Below, one piece after another: positions 33,269 to 42,239 of a stretch of 64,000 nt of DNA (position 1 is its first letter; each line of letters opens with the position of its first letter). The stretch is taken from the NCBI RefSeq assembly GCF_010915705.1, contig NZ_JAAIKE010000004.1, forward strand, positions 248,001 through 312,000, in the 5' to 3' direction. This stretch comes from Pseudotabrizicola algicola (GTDB lineage: Bacteria > Pseudomonadota > Alphaproteobacteria > Rhodobacterales > Rhodobacteraceae). A program made the position numbers and the translations under genes. The notes under the pieces were generated by a model, which saw only the letters and a program-made list of their open reading frames with translations, made no database searches and was not told where the DNA came from.

Positions 33269-35854
33269 ATGACGAATATCCCCCTTCCCCGGCGCAATCC
33301 GATCAGCGGGTCTGTGCGTCTTTTGGCGGTTGTAAGCCTTGTGCTGGCAATGCTGGGCATGGTCGCCATGCTGGCGCTGGATGTGCGGGCACGGATGTCT
33401 GCGCTGGAACGGGCCGATAGCGACAACGGCCAATGGGTCATGATGCAGACCGAGGTGGAGGTGCTGCGCCTGCAAACCACGCTGATCAAGGCACAGACGG
33501 GCCTGACCGATCTGTCCGAGGTGCGCCGCTGGTTCAACGTGCTGTATAGCCGTCTCACCATGCTCGAACAAAGCCCGCTGTATGAGGATTTCATCCGACA
33601 GCCGGAAAACTTCGAGCGCCTGCAACGCATGCGATCTTTCACCGAACGATGGGTCACAACCATCGATTCCCCGGACGAGGTGCTGACGGCGGCGCTGGGC
33701 GAGATGGCCGCACAGACCGATATGGTGCATCAGAACGCCCGCGCATTGTCGCTCGACTCGCTTCTGGCGTTTTCAAGAGGCACCGACCGGACACGCGCCC
33801 GTGTGTCCGACACGCTGACCAATCTGGCGCTGACGACAGGGGCGACGATGCTGCTGCTGGGGATGCTGGCCGCGATGGCGACCCGGCTTTACCGCGTGAC
33901 TCAGCGGCAGGCGAAGGAAAACCAGATCGCGGGCGACCGTCTGCAACTGATCATCGCCACCTCTCCCGATGCCATCGTGGTGACGAACCGTGGCGGCTGG
34001 GTCATCGAATTCAATCCGGCGGCCCAGCGCATGTTTGGCTACACGCGTGAAGAGGTGATGGGACGGAAGATCCTGCCTCTGGTTTTTCTTGCCGCCGATC
34101 AGGCGGAGTACACTGAACGCCTGCAAGACACTGTTGCCAAGGCAGTGGATTCAGGTCCGCAGCGCATCGAACTGACGGGGCGGCGCGCCGATGGCCGCAG
34201 CTTCCCGCTCGAGATTTCTCTGGCCGTGCGCGATCTGAAACCCGGTGCGCTGATTGTGGGCTTCCTGCGCGATGTCTCGCAGCGTCAGGCCGACCAGCAG
34301 GCATTGGAACAGGCGCTGACGCGGGCGCGGGCGGGCGAGAAGGCCAAGGCCGATTTCCTTGCGGTGATGAGCCACGAGATGCGCACGCCGCTGAATGGCC
34401 TGATCGGCTCTATCGAATTGATGCATGACACCGTGCTGAACGAAAGCCAGCAGGAACTGATGCGGGTAATGCAGGTCTCGGGCGATATCCTGCTTGGCCA
34501 TGTAGAATCCGTCCTTGATATCTCGCGCTCGGAATCGGGGCAGATCGTGCTTGCCGATACCCCTTTCGCGCTGGATCGTCTGATCGATGACTGCATCGCC
34601 AATCAGGCTGGCGTGGCGCGCAACGGGGGCAATACCATTCGCCATCTGGCGCTGACCGGACCGCTCGGCACCGTGCGCGGCGATCCGGGGCGGTTGCAGC
34701 AGATCTTGCTCAACCTCATCGGCAATGCGGTGAAATTCACCCGCAAGGGCGCGATCACCGTCGAGACAGAGCGTCTTTTGGACAGCCAGACACCGGAGAT
34801 GGTCGAAATCAGGGTTTGCGATACCGGCATCGGAATTCCCAAGGCCGATCTGGACCGGGTGTTCGAAGATTTCGCAACGGTGGACTCGTCCTACAGGCGC
34901 GAGGCGGGTGGCACCGGCCTTGGCCTCGGCATCGCGCGGCGTCTTGTGCAGGCGATGGGCGGCAGCATCGGCGTCGAAAGCGAGCCGGGAGAGGGCAGCC
35001 TGTTCTGGCTGCGCCTGCCGCTGCCGCCGGTCGAGGCGGCACCCGCCCTACCAGCGCCCGAGGCCCCTACGATCCGCACCCACGCACCGCCCGAGGCAAA
35101 TGCGGCAGTGCAGCCGCTCAACGTGCTGGTGATCGAGGACAATGACATCAACCGCTTTCTCGTGCGCCGCACCCTGACCGATTGCAACCACCATGTGACA
35201 GAGGCCACCGATGGCCTGCAGGGCGTCGCGCTGGCCGATCACAGCCGCTACGACGTCATCATCACGGATATTTCGATGCCCGGACTTGACGGGATAGAAG
35301 TCGCAAGGCGCATCCGCGCGGGGGGCGCATCGGTCTCGGCGCGGATCATCGCGCTGACCGCCCATGCCCTGCCGCAAGACCTCGAGCGCTTTCGGATGGC
35401 GGGGATGGATGCCTGCCTGACCAAGCCGATCACGCGCGCCGCACTGATGGCGCAGCTTCAACCGCTTGCAGCGACGCCCCCGCCCCCCGGTCCTTCCGCC
35501 ACCCGTGCGGCGCAGCCCTTGCTGGAAATCTCGGCGCTGCGCGATCTCAGGGATATGCTGGGCCAAGAGGCAACACAGTCGCTCATCGACAGGATGCTGG
35601 CCGAAGGGCAAGACATGATTGCCCGCATGACGCAAGTTGCCCCCGACAAGGAAACTGGAAGGCTGGCGCATCATCTGGCCGGAAGCAGCGCGACGTTTGG
35701 GGCCTTTGCCCTGTGCGAAGCGCTCTCGCGTGTAGAACAGGCGATCCGGCAGGGCGAGATGGCAGAGGCCGCAAGGCGTATCTCGGCCCTCCCCGCGCTG
35801 TGGCAAGCCACCAATGACGCGCTCGGCGCAGAGCGGGCGCTATGGCCGGTCTGA
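33269..35854 (+). CDS. Hybrid sensor histidine kinase with PAS, receiver and HPt domains
   Basis: 861 residues. Order: TM helix about 18-37, periplasmic sensor about 38-185, TM helix about 187-209, PAS (about 220-330), HisKA with phospho-His369 in MSHEMRTPLNG, ATPase with N box ILLNLIGNAVKF and G boxes DTGIGIP and GTGLGLGI, receiver with Asp667 in ITDISMPGLDG, and C-terminal HPt with His801 in LAHHLAGSSATFG. All phosphorelay sites are present, so phosphate can pass His-Asp-His and then to a separate regulator, most simply the divergent LuxR-type protein. The signal is unknown. The last 15 bases overlap the convergent CbiX-like gene. Confidence 0.92.
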   Translation: MTNIPLPRRNPISGSVRLLAVVSLVLAMLGMVAMLALDVRARMSALERADSDNGQWVMMQTEVEVLRLQTTLIKAQTGLTDLSEVRRWFNVLYSRLTMLEQSPLYEDFIRQPENFERLQRMRSFTERWVTTIDSPDEVLTAALGEMAAQTDMVHQNARALSLDSLLAFSRGTDRTRARVSDTLTNLALTTGATMLLLGMLAAMATRLYRVTQRQAKENQIAGDRLQLIIATSPDAIVVTNRGGWVIEFNPAAQRMFGYTREEVMGRKILPLVFLAADQAEYTERLQDTVAKAVDSGPQRIELTGRRADGRSFPLEISLAVRDLKPGALIVGFLRDVSQRQADQQALEQALTRARAGEKAKADFLAVMSHEMRTPLNGLIGSIELMHDTVLNESQQELMRVMQVSGDILLGHVESVLDISRSESGQIVLADTPFALDRLIDDCIANQAGVARNGGNTIRHLALTGPLGTVRGDPGRLQQILLNLIGNAVKFTRKGAITVETERLLDSQTPEMVEIRVCDTGIGIPKADLDRVFEDFATVDSSYRREAGGTGLGLGIARRLVQAMGGSIGVESEPGEGSLFWLRLPLPPVEAAPALPAPEAPTIRTHAPPEANAAVQPLNVLVIEDNDINRFLVRRTLTDCNHHVTEATDGLQGVALADHSRYDVIITDISMPGLDGIEVARRIRAGGASVSARIIALTAHALPQDLERFRMAGMDACLTKPITRAALMAQLQPLAATPPPPGPSATRAAQPLLEISALRDLRDMLGQEATQSLIDRMLAEGQDMIARMTQVAPDKETGRLAHHLAGSSATFGAFALCEALSRVEQAIRQGEMAEAARRISALPALWQATNDALGAERALWPV

Positions 35855-36616
35855 CGTGACCTCGGCCGCCGCGCGCAGCGCCGCCGCAATCACCGCAGGC
35901 ACCCGCGGATCGCGCCCGAGAGGTGGCAGGATGCGTCCGGCAAATCCGGCCTCTTGCAGGGCATCAGGCAGATCGTCGGTCACATGTTCGCCCTCTGCAG
36001 CAAAGAACGGCAGGCACACCGCCTCGGGGCCAAATCCGCTGACCTCGGCCAAGCGCGGGTCCTGTTCAATGAACGCCGCCTCGCAACGGGCCAGCAGCAA
36101 CCCGAGTTTCAGGCGCGCGGCCAATGCATGAGCCACCTCTGCAGGGGCCGTGCTGCGCCCCGAGCCATGCGCCGCAATCAAAACCTCGCCACCCGGCGGC
36201 ACCCCGGCTTCGTGCAAAACCCGCAGCGCCAGATCCTGCACCGTCGTGTCCAGCCCGAAGGGCGGCAAGATGCACCAGCGCGCACAGCCTGACGCCCCGC
36301 CGCATCCCTGCCGGTCACACCCGCCCCCGGCGAATAGCGCGGCATGGCAGGCCTTTGACAGGCGTTCGGGCAGGTGCTGGCGGGTGAACCACCCGTCGGC
36401 CATGAACATCGGAAACACAAACCCGCCCTGCGGCCCCGCCGTCCGGGCGGCTGCCGAAAGCGCCCCGTCCGCTGCCAGAGTCGCCGACAGCACCCGCCAC
36501 CCCGGCAAATGCACGCTCACCTGCGCCGCAAGCGCCGCAAGGGCCGCCTCGGCGGGCTCGGGTTCAGAGGGTTGGCCATGGGCCACGATCAGGGCTGTCT
36601 TTGTCATATGGCGCAT
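35840..36616 (-). CDS. CbiX/SirB-like chelatase family protein with cysteine-rich insert
   Basis: 258 residues in two similar halves, each with a His-Gly start (VAHGQPSEP at 11-19; LIAAHGSGRSTA at 146-157), the layout of duplicated CbiX-type metal chelatases acting on sirohydrochlorin-like tetrapyrroles. FPMFMADGWF and LPFFAAEGEHV are matching second motifs. Between the halves is a loop with Cys90, Cys100, Cys105, Cys111 and Cys115, which could hold an iron-sulfur cluster or metal. No cobalamin or siroheme genes are nearby, so the substrate is open. The start could also be the ATG three codons in; neither has a clear ribosome-binding site. Confidence 0.7.
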   Translation of the reverse strand: MRHMTKTALIVAHGQPSEPEPAEAALAALAAQVSVHLPGWRVLSATLAADGALSAAARTAGPQGGFVFPMFMADGWFTRQHLPERLSKACHAALFAGGGCDRQGCGGASGCARWCILPPFGLDTTVQDLALRVLHEAGVPPGGEVLIAAHGSGRSTAPAEVAHALAARLKLGLLLARCEAAFIEQDPRLAEVSGFGPEAVCLPFFAAEGEHVTDDLPDALQEAGFAGRILPPLGRDPRVPAVIAAALRAAAEVTSDRP

Positions 36617-36644
36617 CTAGGCGCGCCGCTGCCGCCGGCAAGGT

Positions 36645-37403
36645 TCAATGGTCATAAGGCCAGACCGCTTGCGAAAACACCCCGCCATCTACCCATATGG
36701 TCTGCCCCGTGATGAACCGCGCCGCTTGCGAGCACAGGAACACCACCGGCCCCGCGATATCCTCGGGCGTGCCGACCCGCCGCAAGGGCGTGACCTTTGA
36801 CCATGTGGCGGCGTAATCCCCCGCCTCTGCCGCCGTGCGCTCGGTCGCTATGGCCCCGGGCGCGATGCAGTTCACGCGGATTCCATGCGGCCCCAGTTCC
36901 ACCGCTGCCGATTTGGTGAATTGCTCGATGCCGCCCTTGCTGGCCGTATAATCCACCAGCCGCGGAAAGGCGAGCTTGTTGCACCCCGAGCCCAGATTGA
37001 CAATGCTGCCCGCCTTGCCAGCCGCGACCATCGCGCGACCTGCCGCCTGCGTGTTCAGAAAGGTGCCGCGCAGATTGGTGTGCATCACCCGGTCCCAGTC
37101 TGCCGCCTGCAATTCCAGAAGTCCGGCCCATGTCTGGATGCCCGCATTGTTCACCAGCACATCGGGGGCCTCTCCGGCCCACTCCGCAGCCTCGGCATGA
37201 AAACGCGCAACCGCCGCCGCATCGCCGGCATCCGTCTCCCAGCCACGCGCGCGACGGCCCAGCGCCGTCACCCGCGTCTCGAGTTCTGCCGCCGCCGCCG
37301 CCGCACCCAGATGGGTAAAGGCCAGATCATGGCCCGCTTCGGCCAAGGCCATCACCAGACTGCGCCCGATGGCCGATGGCCCGGCTGTCACAATGGCAAA
37401 CAT
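36645..37403 (-). CDS. Short-chain dehydrogenase/reductase
   Basis: 252 residues, classical SDR. The catalytic Tyr-x3-Lys is YTASK, with Ser in VNLGSGCN. NNAG is present in VNNAGIQTWAG, and the C-terminal TGQTIWVDGG is typical. The cofactor loop reads TAGPSAIGR instead of TGxxxGIG, so nucleotide binding is slightly atypical. The substrate cannot be deduced. It lies 28 bases upstream of the CbiX-like gene on the same strand, possibly cotranscribed. Confidence 0.87.
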   Translation of the reverse strand: MFAIVTAGPSAIGRSLVMALAEAGHDLAFTHLGAAAAAAELETRVTALGRRARGWETDAGDAAAVARFHAEAAEWAGEAPDVLVNNAGIQTWAGLLELQAADWDRVMHTNLRGTFLNTQAAGRAMVAAGKAGSIVNLGSGCNKLAFPRLVDYTASKGGIEQFTKSAAVELGPHGIRVNCIAPGAIATERTAAEAGDYAATWSKVTPLRRVGTPEDIAGPVVFLCSQAARFITGQTIWVDGGVFSQAVWPYDH

Positions 37404-37496
37404 GCTGCCGCTCCCTCCCCTCGATAAACTGCCCCAGTTGTGCCGCGCCCACGGGCGGCGGGCAAGGGCGCGCCCCGGCGCGGGGCGGGAAAAATC

Positions 37497-38378
37497 TCAA
37501 CCCGAAAGCCGCCGCGCCTCCTCCATCAGCGCCTCGATCAACGGGGTCGGCGGGTCGCGCCGCGCCGCGATCAGCCCCACAAGATGCTCGACCTCCGGCG
37601 CCACGATCGGCACCGCCCGCACCGCCCCCGATTTCGCGAAGAGGTCCGCCAGCGCCTTGGGCAAGACAGACGCCCATTGCCCCGTCATCACATGCGCCAT
37701 CAGCGCGATGGTGGAATTGGCTTCCACACCCGCCTCCGCCTTCACCCCCGCCTCTGCCAGATGCTGGTTGATGATCCGGCGGTTCTGGTTGTCCGAGGTC
37801 AGCAGACACAAAGGCACCCCCGCCAGCGCGGCCCATTCCACCCGCGTCCGACCCGCAAAATCAGACCCCGGCGCACAGACCAGACGGTAGAACTCGGCAT
37901 AAAGCGGCTGGGTCACGACCCGCCCCAGCGGCTCGTTGTCCAGATAGGTGATCCCCGCCTCCAGCTCCAGCCGCTCGATCCCCTCTAGAATCTCCGCACT
38001 TGTGCGCGACAGGATGGTGACAGACACCTTGGGATGGCGCTGGGTGAAGGGCGCGGTCAGCTGCGCCACCATCGGCAGCGCCGTCGGGATCACCCCGATC
38101 CGCAGGTTCCCGGCCAGCCCCTTCTTGACCGACCGCATCTCGTCGCGCAGCGCCCGCGTCTCGGCCACGATTCCCTGTGCCCGCTCCAGCACGCGCTGCC
38201 CTTCCGGGGTCAGACCCTGAAACCGCGCACCACGAAACACCAGCTGCACCCCCAGATGATCCTCCAGCTGCCGGATCGCCGCCGAAAGCGAAGGCTGCGT
38301 CACCCCGCAGGCCTCGGCCGCCCGCCCGAAATGCCGCGCGCGCGCCAGCGCGATGAACATCTCCAGCTTGTCGATCAC
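37497..38378 (-). CDS. LysR family transcriptional regulator
   Basis: 293 residues. The N-terminal winged helix reads MIDKLEMFIALARARHFGRAAEACGVTQPSLSAAIRQLE (given here only as a landmark region, residues 1-39). The C-terminal co-inducer domain follows (about 90-293). The start is GTG 38378; a longer reading to 38459 adds an unrelated proline-rich stretch over the intergenic repeat. The subgroup resembles LysR proteins found near formate dehydrogenase genes, but no such genes are here. The SDR downstream may be a target or merely a neighbour. Confidence 0.85.
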   Translation of the reverse strand: MIDKLEMFIALARARHFGRAAEACGVTQPSLSAAIRQLEDHLGVQLVFRGARFQGLTPEGQRVLERAQGIVAETRALRDEMRSVKKGLAGNLRIGVIPTALPMVAQLTAPFTQRHPKVSVTILSRTSAEILEGIERLELEAGITYLDNEPLGRVVTQPLYAEFYRLVCAPGSDFAGRTRVEWAALAGVPLCLLTSDNQNRRIINQHLAEAGVKAEAGVEANSTIALMAHVMTGQWASVLPKALADLFAKSGAVRAVPIVAPEVEHLVGLIAARRDPPTPLIEALMEEARRLSG

Positions 38379-38393
38379 GCCCGCCCCCCACGG

Positions 38394-38418
38394 CTTGCTG
38401 CTTTCCCAAATACTCCCG
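38394..38418 (+). repeat. Dispersed intergenic repeat, copy 2
   Basis: 25 bases matching the copy at 10679-10703 at 24 positions (one t-to-c change in the T-run). It is followed by a GC-rich stretch. Located 16 bases upstream of the lysR start codon, in the 142-base gap after the adenine deaminase stop. Confidence 0.7.
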
Positions 38419-38520
38419 CCGGAGGCCGCGGCCAGCCCCGCGCGCACCGGCCGGTGCAAGAGGCGCGGCAGCGCGGCCGAGCGGGGGCTCGATGCCCCCC
38501 GAGGCCGCCCCCGTCACAGA

Positions 38521-40233
38521 TCACGTCATCACCTCGAAGCGGTCCACATCCACAATCCCCCTGTCGGTGATCTTCAGGTGCGGAATCACCGGCAGGCACA
38601 GGAACGCCAGTTGCAGGAACGGCTCCTCCAGCTCCACCCCCAGGCCCCGCGCCGCCGCGCGCAAGTCGATCAGCGCATCGCGCACCGCCTCGAACGGCTC
38701 GAGGCTCATCAGCCCGGCCACCGGCAGCGGCAGTTCGGCCAGCACCTCGCCCTCTGCCACCACCATGAACCCGCCCTCGATCTCGCCCAGACGGTTGGCG
38801 GCAAGCGCCATGTCGGCATAATCCGCACCCACCACCGCGATGTTGTGATGGTCATGGCACACGGTCGAGGCGATTGCCCCGCGCTTGAGCCCGAAGCCCT
38901 TCACAAAGCCGGTCGCCAGATTGCCGTTCACGCCATGCCGTTCCAGAACCGCGATTTTTACCAGATCGCGCGCCAGATCGGGGCGCTTGTCGCCATCCTC
39001 GGGAACGATGTCGAAACTCAGATGCTCGGTGATGATCTTGCCGGGCAGGATGCCGATCACCGGCGTCCCGACCCGGTTGCCGCCGGTGCGGAAATCCTCC
39101 GGCGCCACCTTGCGCGCCTTGACCGACTGCCGCGCCACAGGGGCGAGCGTGCCGCGCGCGGCAAAGGCCGCCGCCTCCGCCAGCACCCCGCCCGCCAGCA
39201 CCAGACTGGCGCGGCAGTCTTCCAGCGTTTCGATCACCACGATATCGGCCCGCTTTCCGGGTGCGATCAAGCCGCGATCCTTGAGCCCGAAGGCCTCAGC
39301 CGCCGAAAGGCTTGCCGCACGGTAAACTGCCAGCGGCGGACAACCGAGCGCGATCAGGCGGCGGATCATGTAATCCAGATGGCCATGCTCGGCGATGTCG
39401 AGCGGGTTGCGGTCATCGGTGCACAGGCACAGATAGGGCGCATGCCGCTCGGTCAGCAGCGGCGCCAGCGCCTCCATGTCCTTGCTCACCGACCCCTCGC
39501 GGATCAGCACCCGCATTCCCTTGCGCAGCTTTTCCAGCCCTTCCTCGGCGGTTGTTGCCTCATGCTCGGTGCGGATGCCCGCGCTGATATAGCCGTTCAG
39601 GTCCTTGCCGCGCAGCAAGGGCGCGTGGCCGTCGATATGACGGCCCTGCCACGCCTCCAGCTTGGCCATCGCGCCTTCATCCTGCATCAGCACGCCGGGG
39701 AAGTTCATGAACTCGGCCAGCCCGATCCCGCGCGGATGGTCGCGAAAGCGCAGCAGGTCCGCCGCCTCCAGCCGCGCCCCTGCCGTCTCCATATGGGTTG
39801 ACGGCACGCAGGAGGAAAGCTGCACCCGTATGTCCATCAGACAGTGCAGCGAGGCTTCCAGAAAATACTCCAGCCCCGGCGCGCCGCAGACATTGGCGAT
39901 TTCATGCGGGTCGCAGATCGCCGTCGTCACCCCGCGCGGGGTCACGCAGCGGTCGAACTCGAAGGGGGTCAGCAGCGAGGATTCGATATGCAGATGGGTA
40001 TCGATGAAACCCGGCACCAGAATCCGGCCCGATACGTCGATCTCGCGCTGCCCGTCATAAGTGCCGAACACGCCCACGATGGTATCGCCGCAGATCGCCA
40101 CATCGGTCTGCACCAGATCGCCGGTGATCAGGTCGAACACCCGCCCGCCCTTGAGCACCAGATCGGCGGGCACCTGACCCCTGCCTTGGGCGATACGGTC
40201 GGACAGCGGGGCTTTGGGGGCAATCTCGGGCAT
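38521..40233 (-). CDS. ade: Adenine deaminase
   Basis: 570 residues, amidohydrolase superfamily, converts adenine to hypoxanthine and ammonia in purine salvage. The metal-binding HxH motif is DTHLHIESS. Other metal or catalytic blocks are [17 protein letters not shown] and [10 protein letters not shown]. The C-terminal adenine-deaminase-specific domain contains TVCHDHHNI. The start at 40233 has an aaaggag site six bases upstream; a reading eight codons longer lacks one. Divergent from the DMT transporter. Confidence 0.93.
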   Translation of the reverse strand: MPEIAPKAPLSDRIAQGRGQVPADLVLKGGRVFDLITGDLVQTDVAICGDTIVGVFGTYDGQREIDVSGRILVPGFIDTHLHIESSLLTPFEFDRCVTPRGVTTAICDPHEIANVCGAPGLEYFLEASLHCLMDIRVQLSSCVPSTHMETAGARLEAADLLRFRDHPRGIGLAEFMNFPGVLMQDEGAMAKLEAWQGRHIDGHAPLLRGKDLNGYISAGIRTEHEATTAEEGLEKLRKGMRVLIREGSVSKDMEALAPLLTERHAPYLCLCTDDRNPLDIAEHGHLDYMIRRLIALGCPPLAVYRAASLSAAEAFGLKDRGLIAPGKRADIVVIETLEDCRASLVLAGGVLAEAAAFAARGTLAPVARQSVKARKVAPEDFRTGGNRVGTPVIGILPGKIITEHLSFDIVPEDGDKRPDLARDLVKIAVLERHGVNGNLATGFVKGFGLKRGAIASTVCHDHHNIAVVGADYADMALAANRLGEIEGGFMVVAEGEVLAELPLPVAGLMSLEPFEAVRDALIDLRAAARGLGVELEEPFLQLAFLCLPVIPHLKITDRGIVDVDRFEVMT

Positions 40234-40361
40234 GGGCGACTCCTTTGACCTCAGCAAAGCAGAGCCGCGCGGAACAGGAAAGCCGCGAATGCACCCGCCC
40301 CGATTGTGCGGGGGACAATGACGGCCTTGCAGGGGGGCGGCGGGTCGGACACGATGCCCCC

Positions 40362-41282
40362 ATGAACCCGTTGCGCGGCATTGCCCTCAAGCTGATTTCC
40401 GTCCTTTTGTTCATCACGATGTCGGCGATGATCAAGGCCACCTCTGCCCATGTGCCTCCGGGTGAAGCGGTGTTCTTCCGCTCGTTCTTCGCCATTCCCG
40501 TCATCCTGATCTGGCTGCTCTGGCGGGGCGAGTTGTCGACAGGCCTGCGCGCCCGCAACCCCTTCGGCCATTTCTGGCGCGGGTTGATGGGAACGGTGGC
40601 GATGGGTCTCGGCTTTGCCGCGCTCGGCTATCTGCCGCTGCCCGAGGTGACGGCCATCGGTTATACCGCGCCCTTGCTGACCGTGGTGTTTGCCGCAATG
40701 TTCCTTGGCGAGCAGGTGCGTCTGTTCCGTTTCAGTTGCGTGGTTCTGGGCATGATCGGGGTGCTGATCGTCGTCTCGCCGCGCCTGAGCGTGCTGAACG
40801 CGGGGGCCACCCATGCCGAAGCCTTCGGCGCCATTCTGGTGCTGAGCGGGGCGGTTTTCACCGCTCTTGCGCAGGTTTTCGTGCGCAAACTGGTGCAGAC
40901 CGAGCAGACCGCCTCCATCGTGTTCTGGTTCTCGGTCACCGCAACCCTGCTCTCGCTGCTGACCCTGCCCTATGGCTGGGTCTGGCCGACCCCCGCCGAG
41001 ACAGCCCTGCTGGTGACGGCGGGTCTTCTGGGGGGGCTGGGGCAGATCTTCCTCACCTCGTCCTATCGCAGTGCCGATGCCTCGGTGATCGCGCCCTTCG
41101 ACTATGCCTCGATGCTGTTTGCCCTGCTGATCGGCTGGTTCTTCTTTGCGGAAGTGCCGACCGCAACAATGCTGCTGGGAGCGACACTGGTAATCAGCGC
41201 AGGCGTGCTGATCATCTGGCGCGAGCGCAAGCTGGGAATGGCGCGCGCGCGCCAGCGCAAGGCCATGCCCCCCGGCACCTGA
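40362..41282 (+). CDS. DMT/EamA family membrane transporter
   Basis: 306 residues with ten hydrophobic helices in two EamA repeats (about 10-140 and 155-290). EamA landmarks include [16 protein letters not shown] and [20 protein letters not shown] at the ends of the repeats. It exports or imports a small metabolite; specificity is unknown. ATG 40362 ([11 protein letters not shown]) starts the first helix correctly. Possibly purine-related because of the divergent adenine deaminase, but that is only positional. A strong terminator follows. Confidence 0.85.
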   Translation: MNPLRGIALKLISVLLFITMSAMIKATSAHVPPGEAVFFRSFFAIPVILIWLLWRGELSTGLRARNPFGHFWRGLMGTVAMGLGFAALGYLPLPEVTAIGYTAPLLTVVFAAMFLGEQVRLFRFSCVVLGMIGVLIVVSPRLSVLNAGATHAEAFGAILVLSGAVFTALAQVFVRKLVQTEQTASIVFWFSVTATLLSLLTLPYGWVWPTPAETALLVTAGLLGGLGQIFLTSSYRSADASVIAPFDYASMLFALLIGWFFFAEVPTATMLLGATLVISAGVLIIWRERKLGMARARQRKAMPPGT

Positions 41283-41315
41283 CCTTGGCGACCTGATCCT
41301 GCGCAGACAAGGAAT

Positions 41316-41339
41316 AAGGGGGCCGTCGGCCCCCCTTTT
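41316..41339 (+). terminator. Rho-independent terminator of the DMT transporter gene
   Basis: Stem gggggcc/ggccccc with a 3-base loop, then c-tttt, 34 bases after the stop codon. A classic intrinsic terminator for rightward transcription. Confidence 0.85.
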
Positions 41340-41372
41340 GGCTTAACCGCCCTGCATCCAAGCTTGTTCTGC

Positions 41373-41448
41373 AAAAAACACCGTCCGGCGCTTCGCGCAG
41401 GCCGGATGCGCTCCGTTTGCGCCCGCACTGACGCGCGGGCGCAAACGG
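41373..41448 (-). terminator. Double-hairpin terminator of the sugar ABC operon
   Basis: Read leftward after the ABC ATPase stop: first a perfect 14-bp stem (arms 41413-41426 and 41435-41448, eight-base loop). Then comes a smaller hairpin (tccggc 41384-41389 with gccgga 41401-41406), followed by a run of six T (41378-41373). The T-run makes this a convincing intrinsic terminator. Confidence 0.75.
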
Positions 41449-41462
41449 TGTCCGGGCGGGCG

Positions 41463-42239
41463 TCAGGCCTGTTCAACGACGCCGTCTGGCACCTTGGCGC
41501 CGGTCATATAGGCCACGGCGTCCGACATGCTGTGCTCGCCCGGTTTGATGACGCACAGGCGCCTACCCAGACGGTGGATGTGGATGCGGTCCGCCACCTC
41601 GAACACATGCGGCATGTTATGGCTGATCAGGATGATCGGGATGCCCCGCGCGCGCACGTCGCGGATCAGTTCCAGCACGCGGCGCGATTCTTTGACCCCC
41701 AGCGCGGCGGTGGGCTCGTCAAGGATCACCACCTTGGAGCCGAAGGCGGCGGCGCGGGCCACCGCCACCCCCTGGCGCTGGCCGCCCGACAGGGTTTCCA
41801 CCGCCTGATTGATGTTCTGGATGGTCATCAGCCCCAGCTCGTTCAGCTTTTCACGGGCGAATTTCTCCATCCGGGGGCGATCCAGCTTGCGGAACACCGA
41901 CCCCATGATCCCCGGCGCGCGCAACTCGCGCCCCATGAACATGTTGTCGGCGATCGACAGGGCGGGAGACATGGCGAGGGTCTGATACACCGTTTCGATG
42001 CCAGCCGCCCGCGCCTCGATCGGCGAGGAAAACCGCACCGGACGCCCTTCGAGCCTGATCTCGCCCTCGTCCGGAACCACAGCGCCCGAAATGGCCTTGA
42101 TCAGCGTGGATTTGCCTGCCCCGTTATCGCCGATCACGGCAAGGATTTCGCCGGGATAAAGGTCGAAGTCGCAATGGTCGAGCGCGGTCACCTTGCCGTA
42201 ACGCTTGACCAGATTTGTGCCCTTGAGAAGCGGTTCCAT
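41463..42239 (-). CDS. Sugar ABC transporter ATP-binding protein, FrcA-like
   Basis: 258 residues, one ABC domain. Walker A GDNGAGKST, signature LSGGQRQG, Walker B VVILDEPTAALG, switch His in LISHNMP. A single domain of about 260 residues, rather than the duplicated RbsA/XylG form, matches FrcA of the fructose/mannose/ribose (Frc) systems in rhizobia. The ATG overlaps the permease stop (TGATG). It powers import through the permease and binding protein encoded just upstream. Confidence 0.9.
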   Translation of the reverse strand: MEPLLKGTNLVKRYGKVTALDHCDFDLYPGEILAVIGDNGAGKSTLIKAISGAVVPDEGEIRLEGRPVRFSSPIEARAAGIETVYQTLAMSPALSIADNMFMGRELRAPGIMGSVFRKLDRPRMEKFAREKLNELGLMTIQNINQAVETLSGGQRQGVAVARAAAFGSKVVILDEPTAALGVKESRRVLELIRDVRARGIPIILISHNMPHVFEVADRIHIHRLGRRLCVIKPGEHSMSDAVAYMTGAKVPDGVVEQA

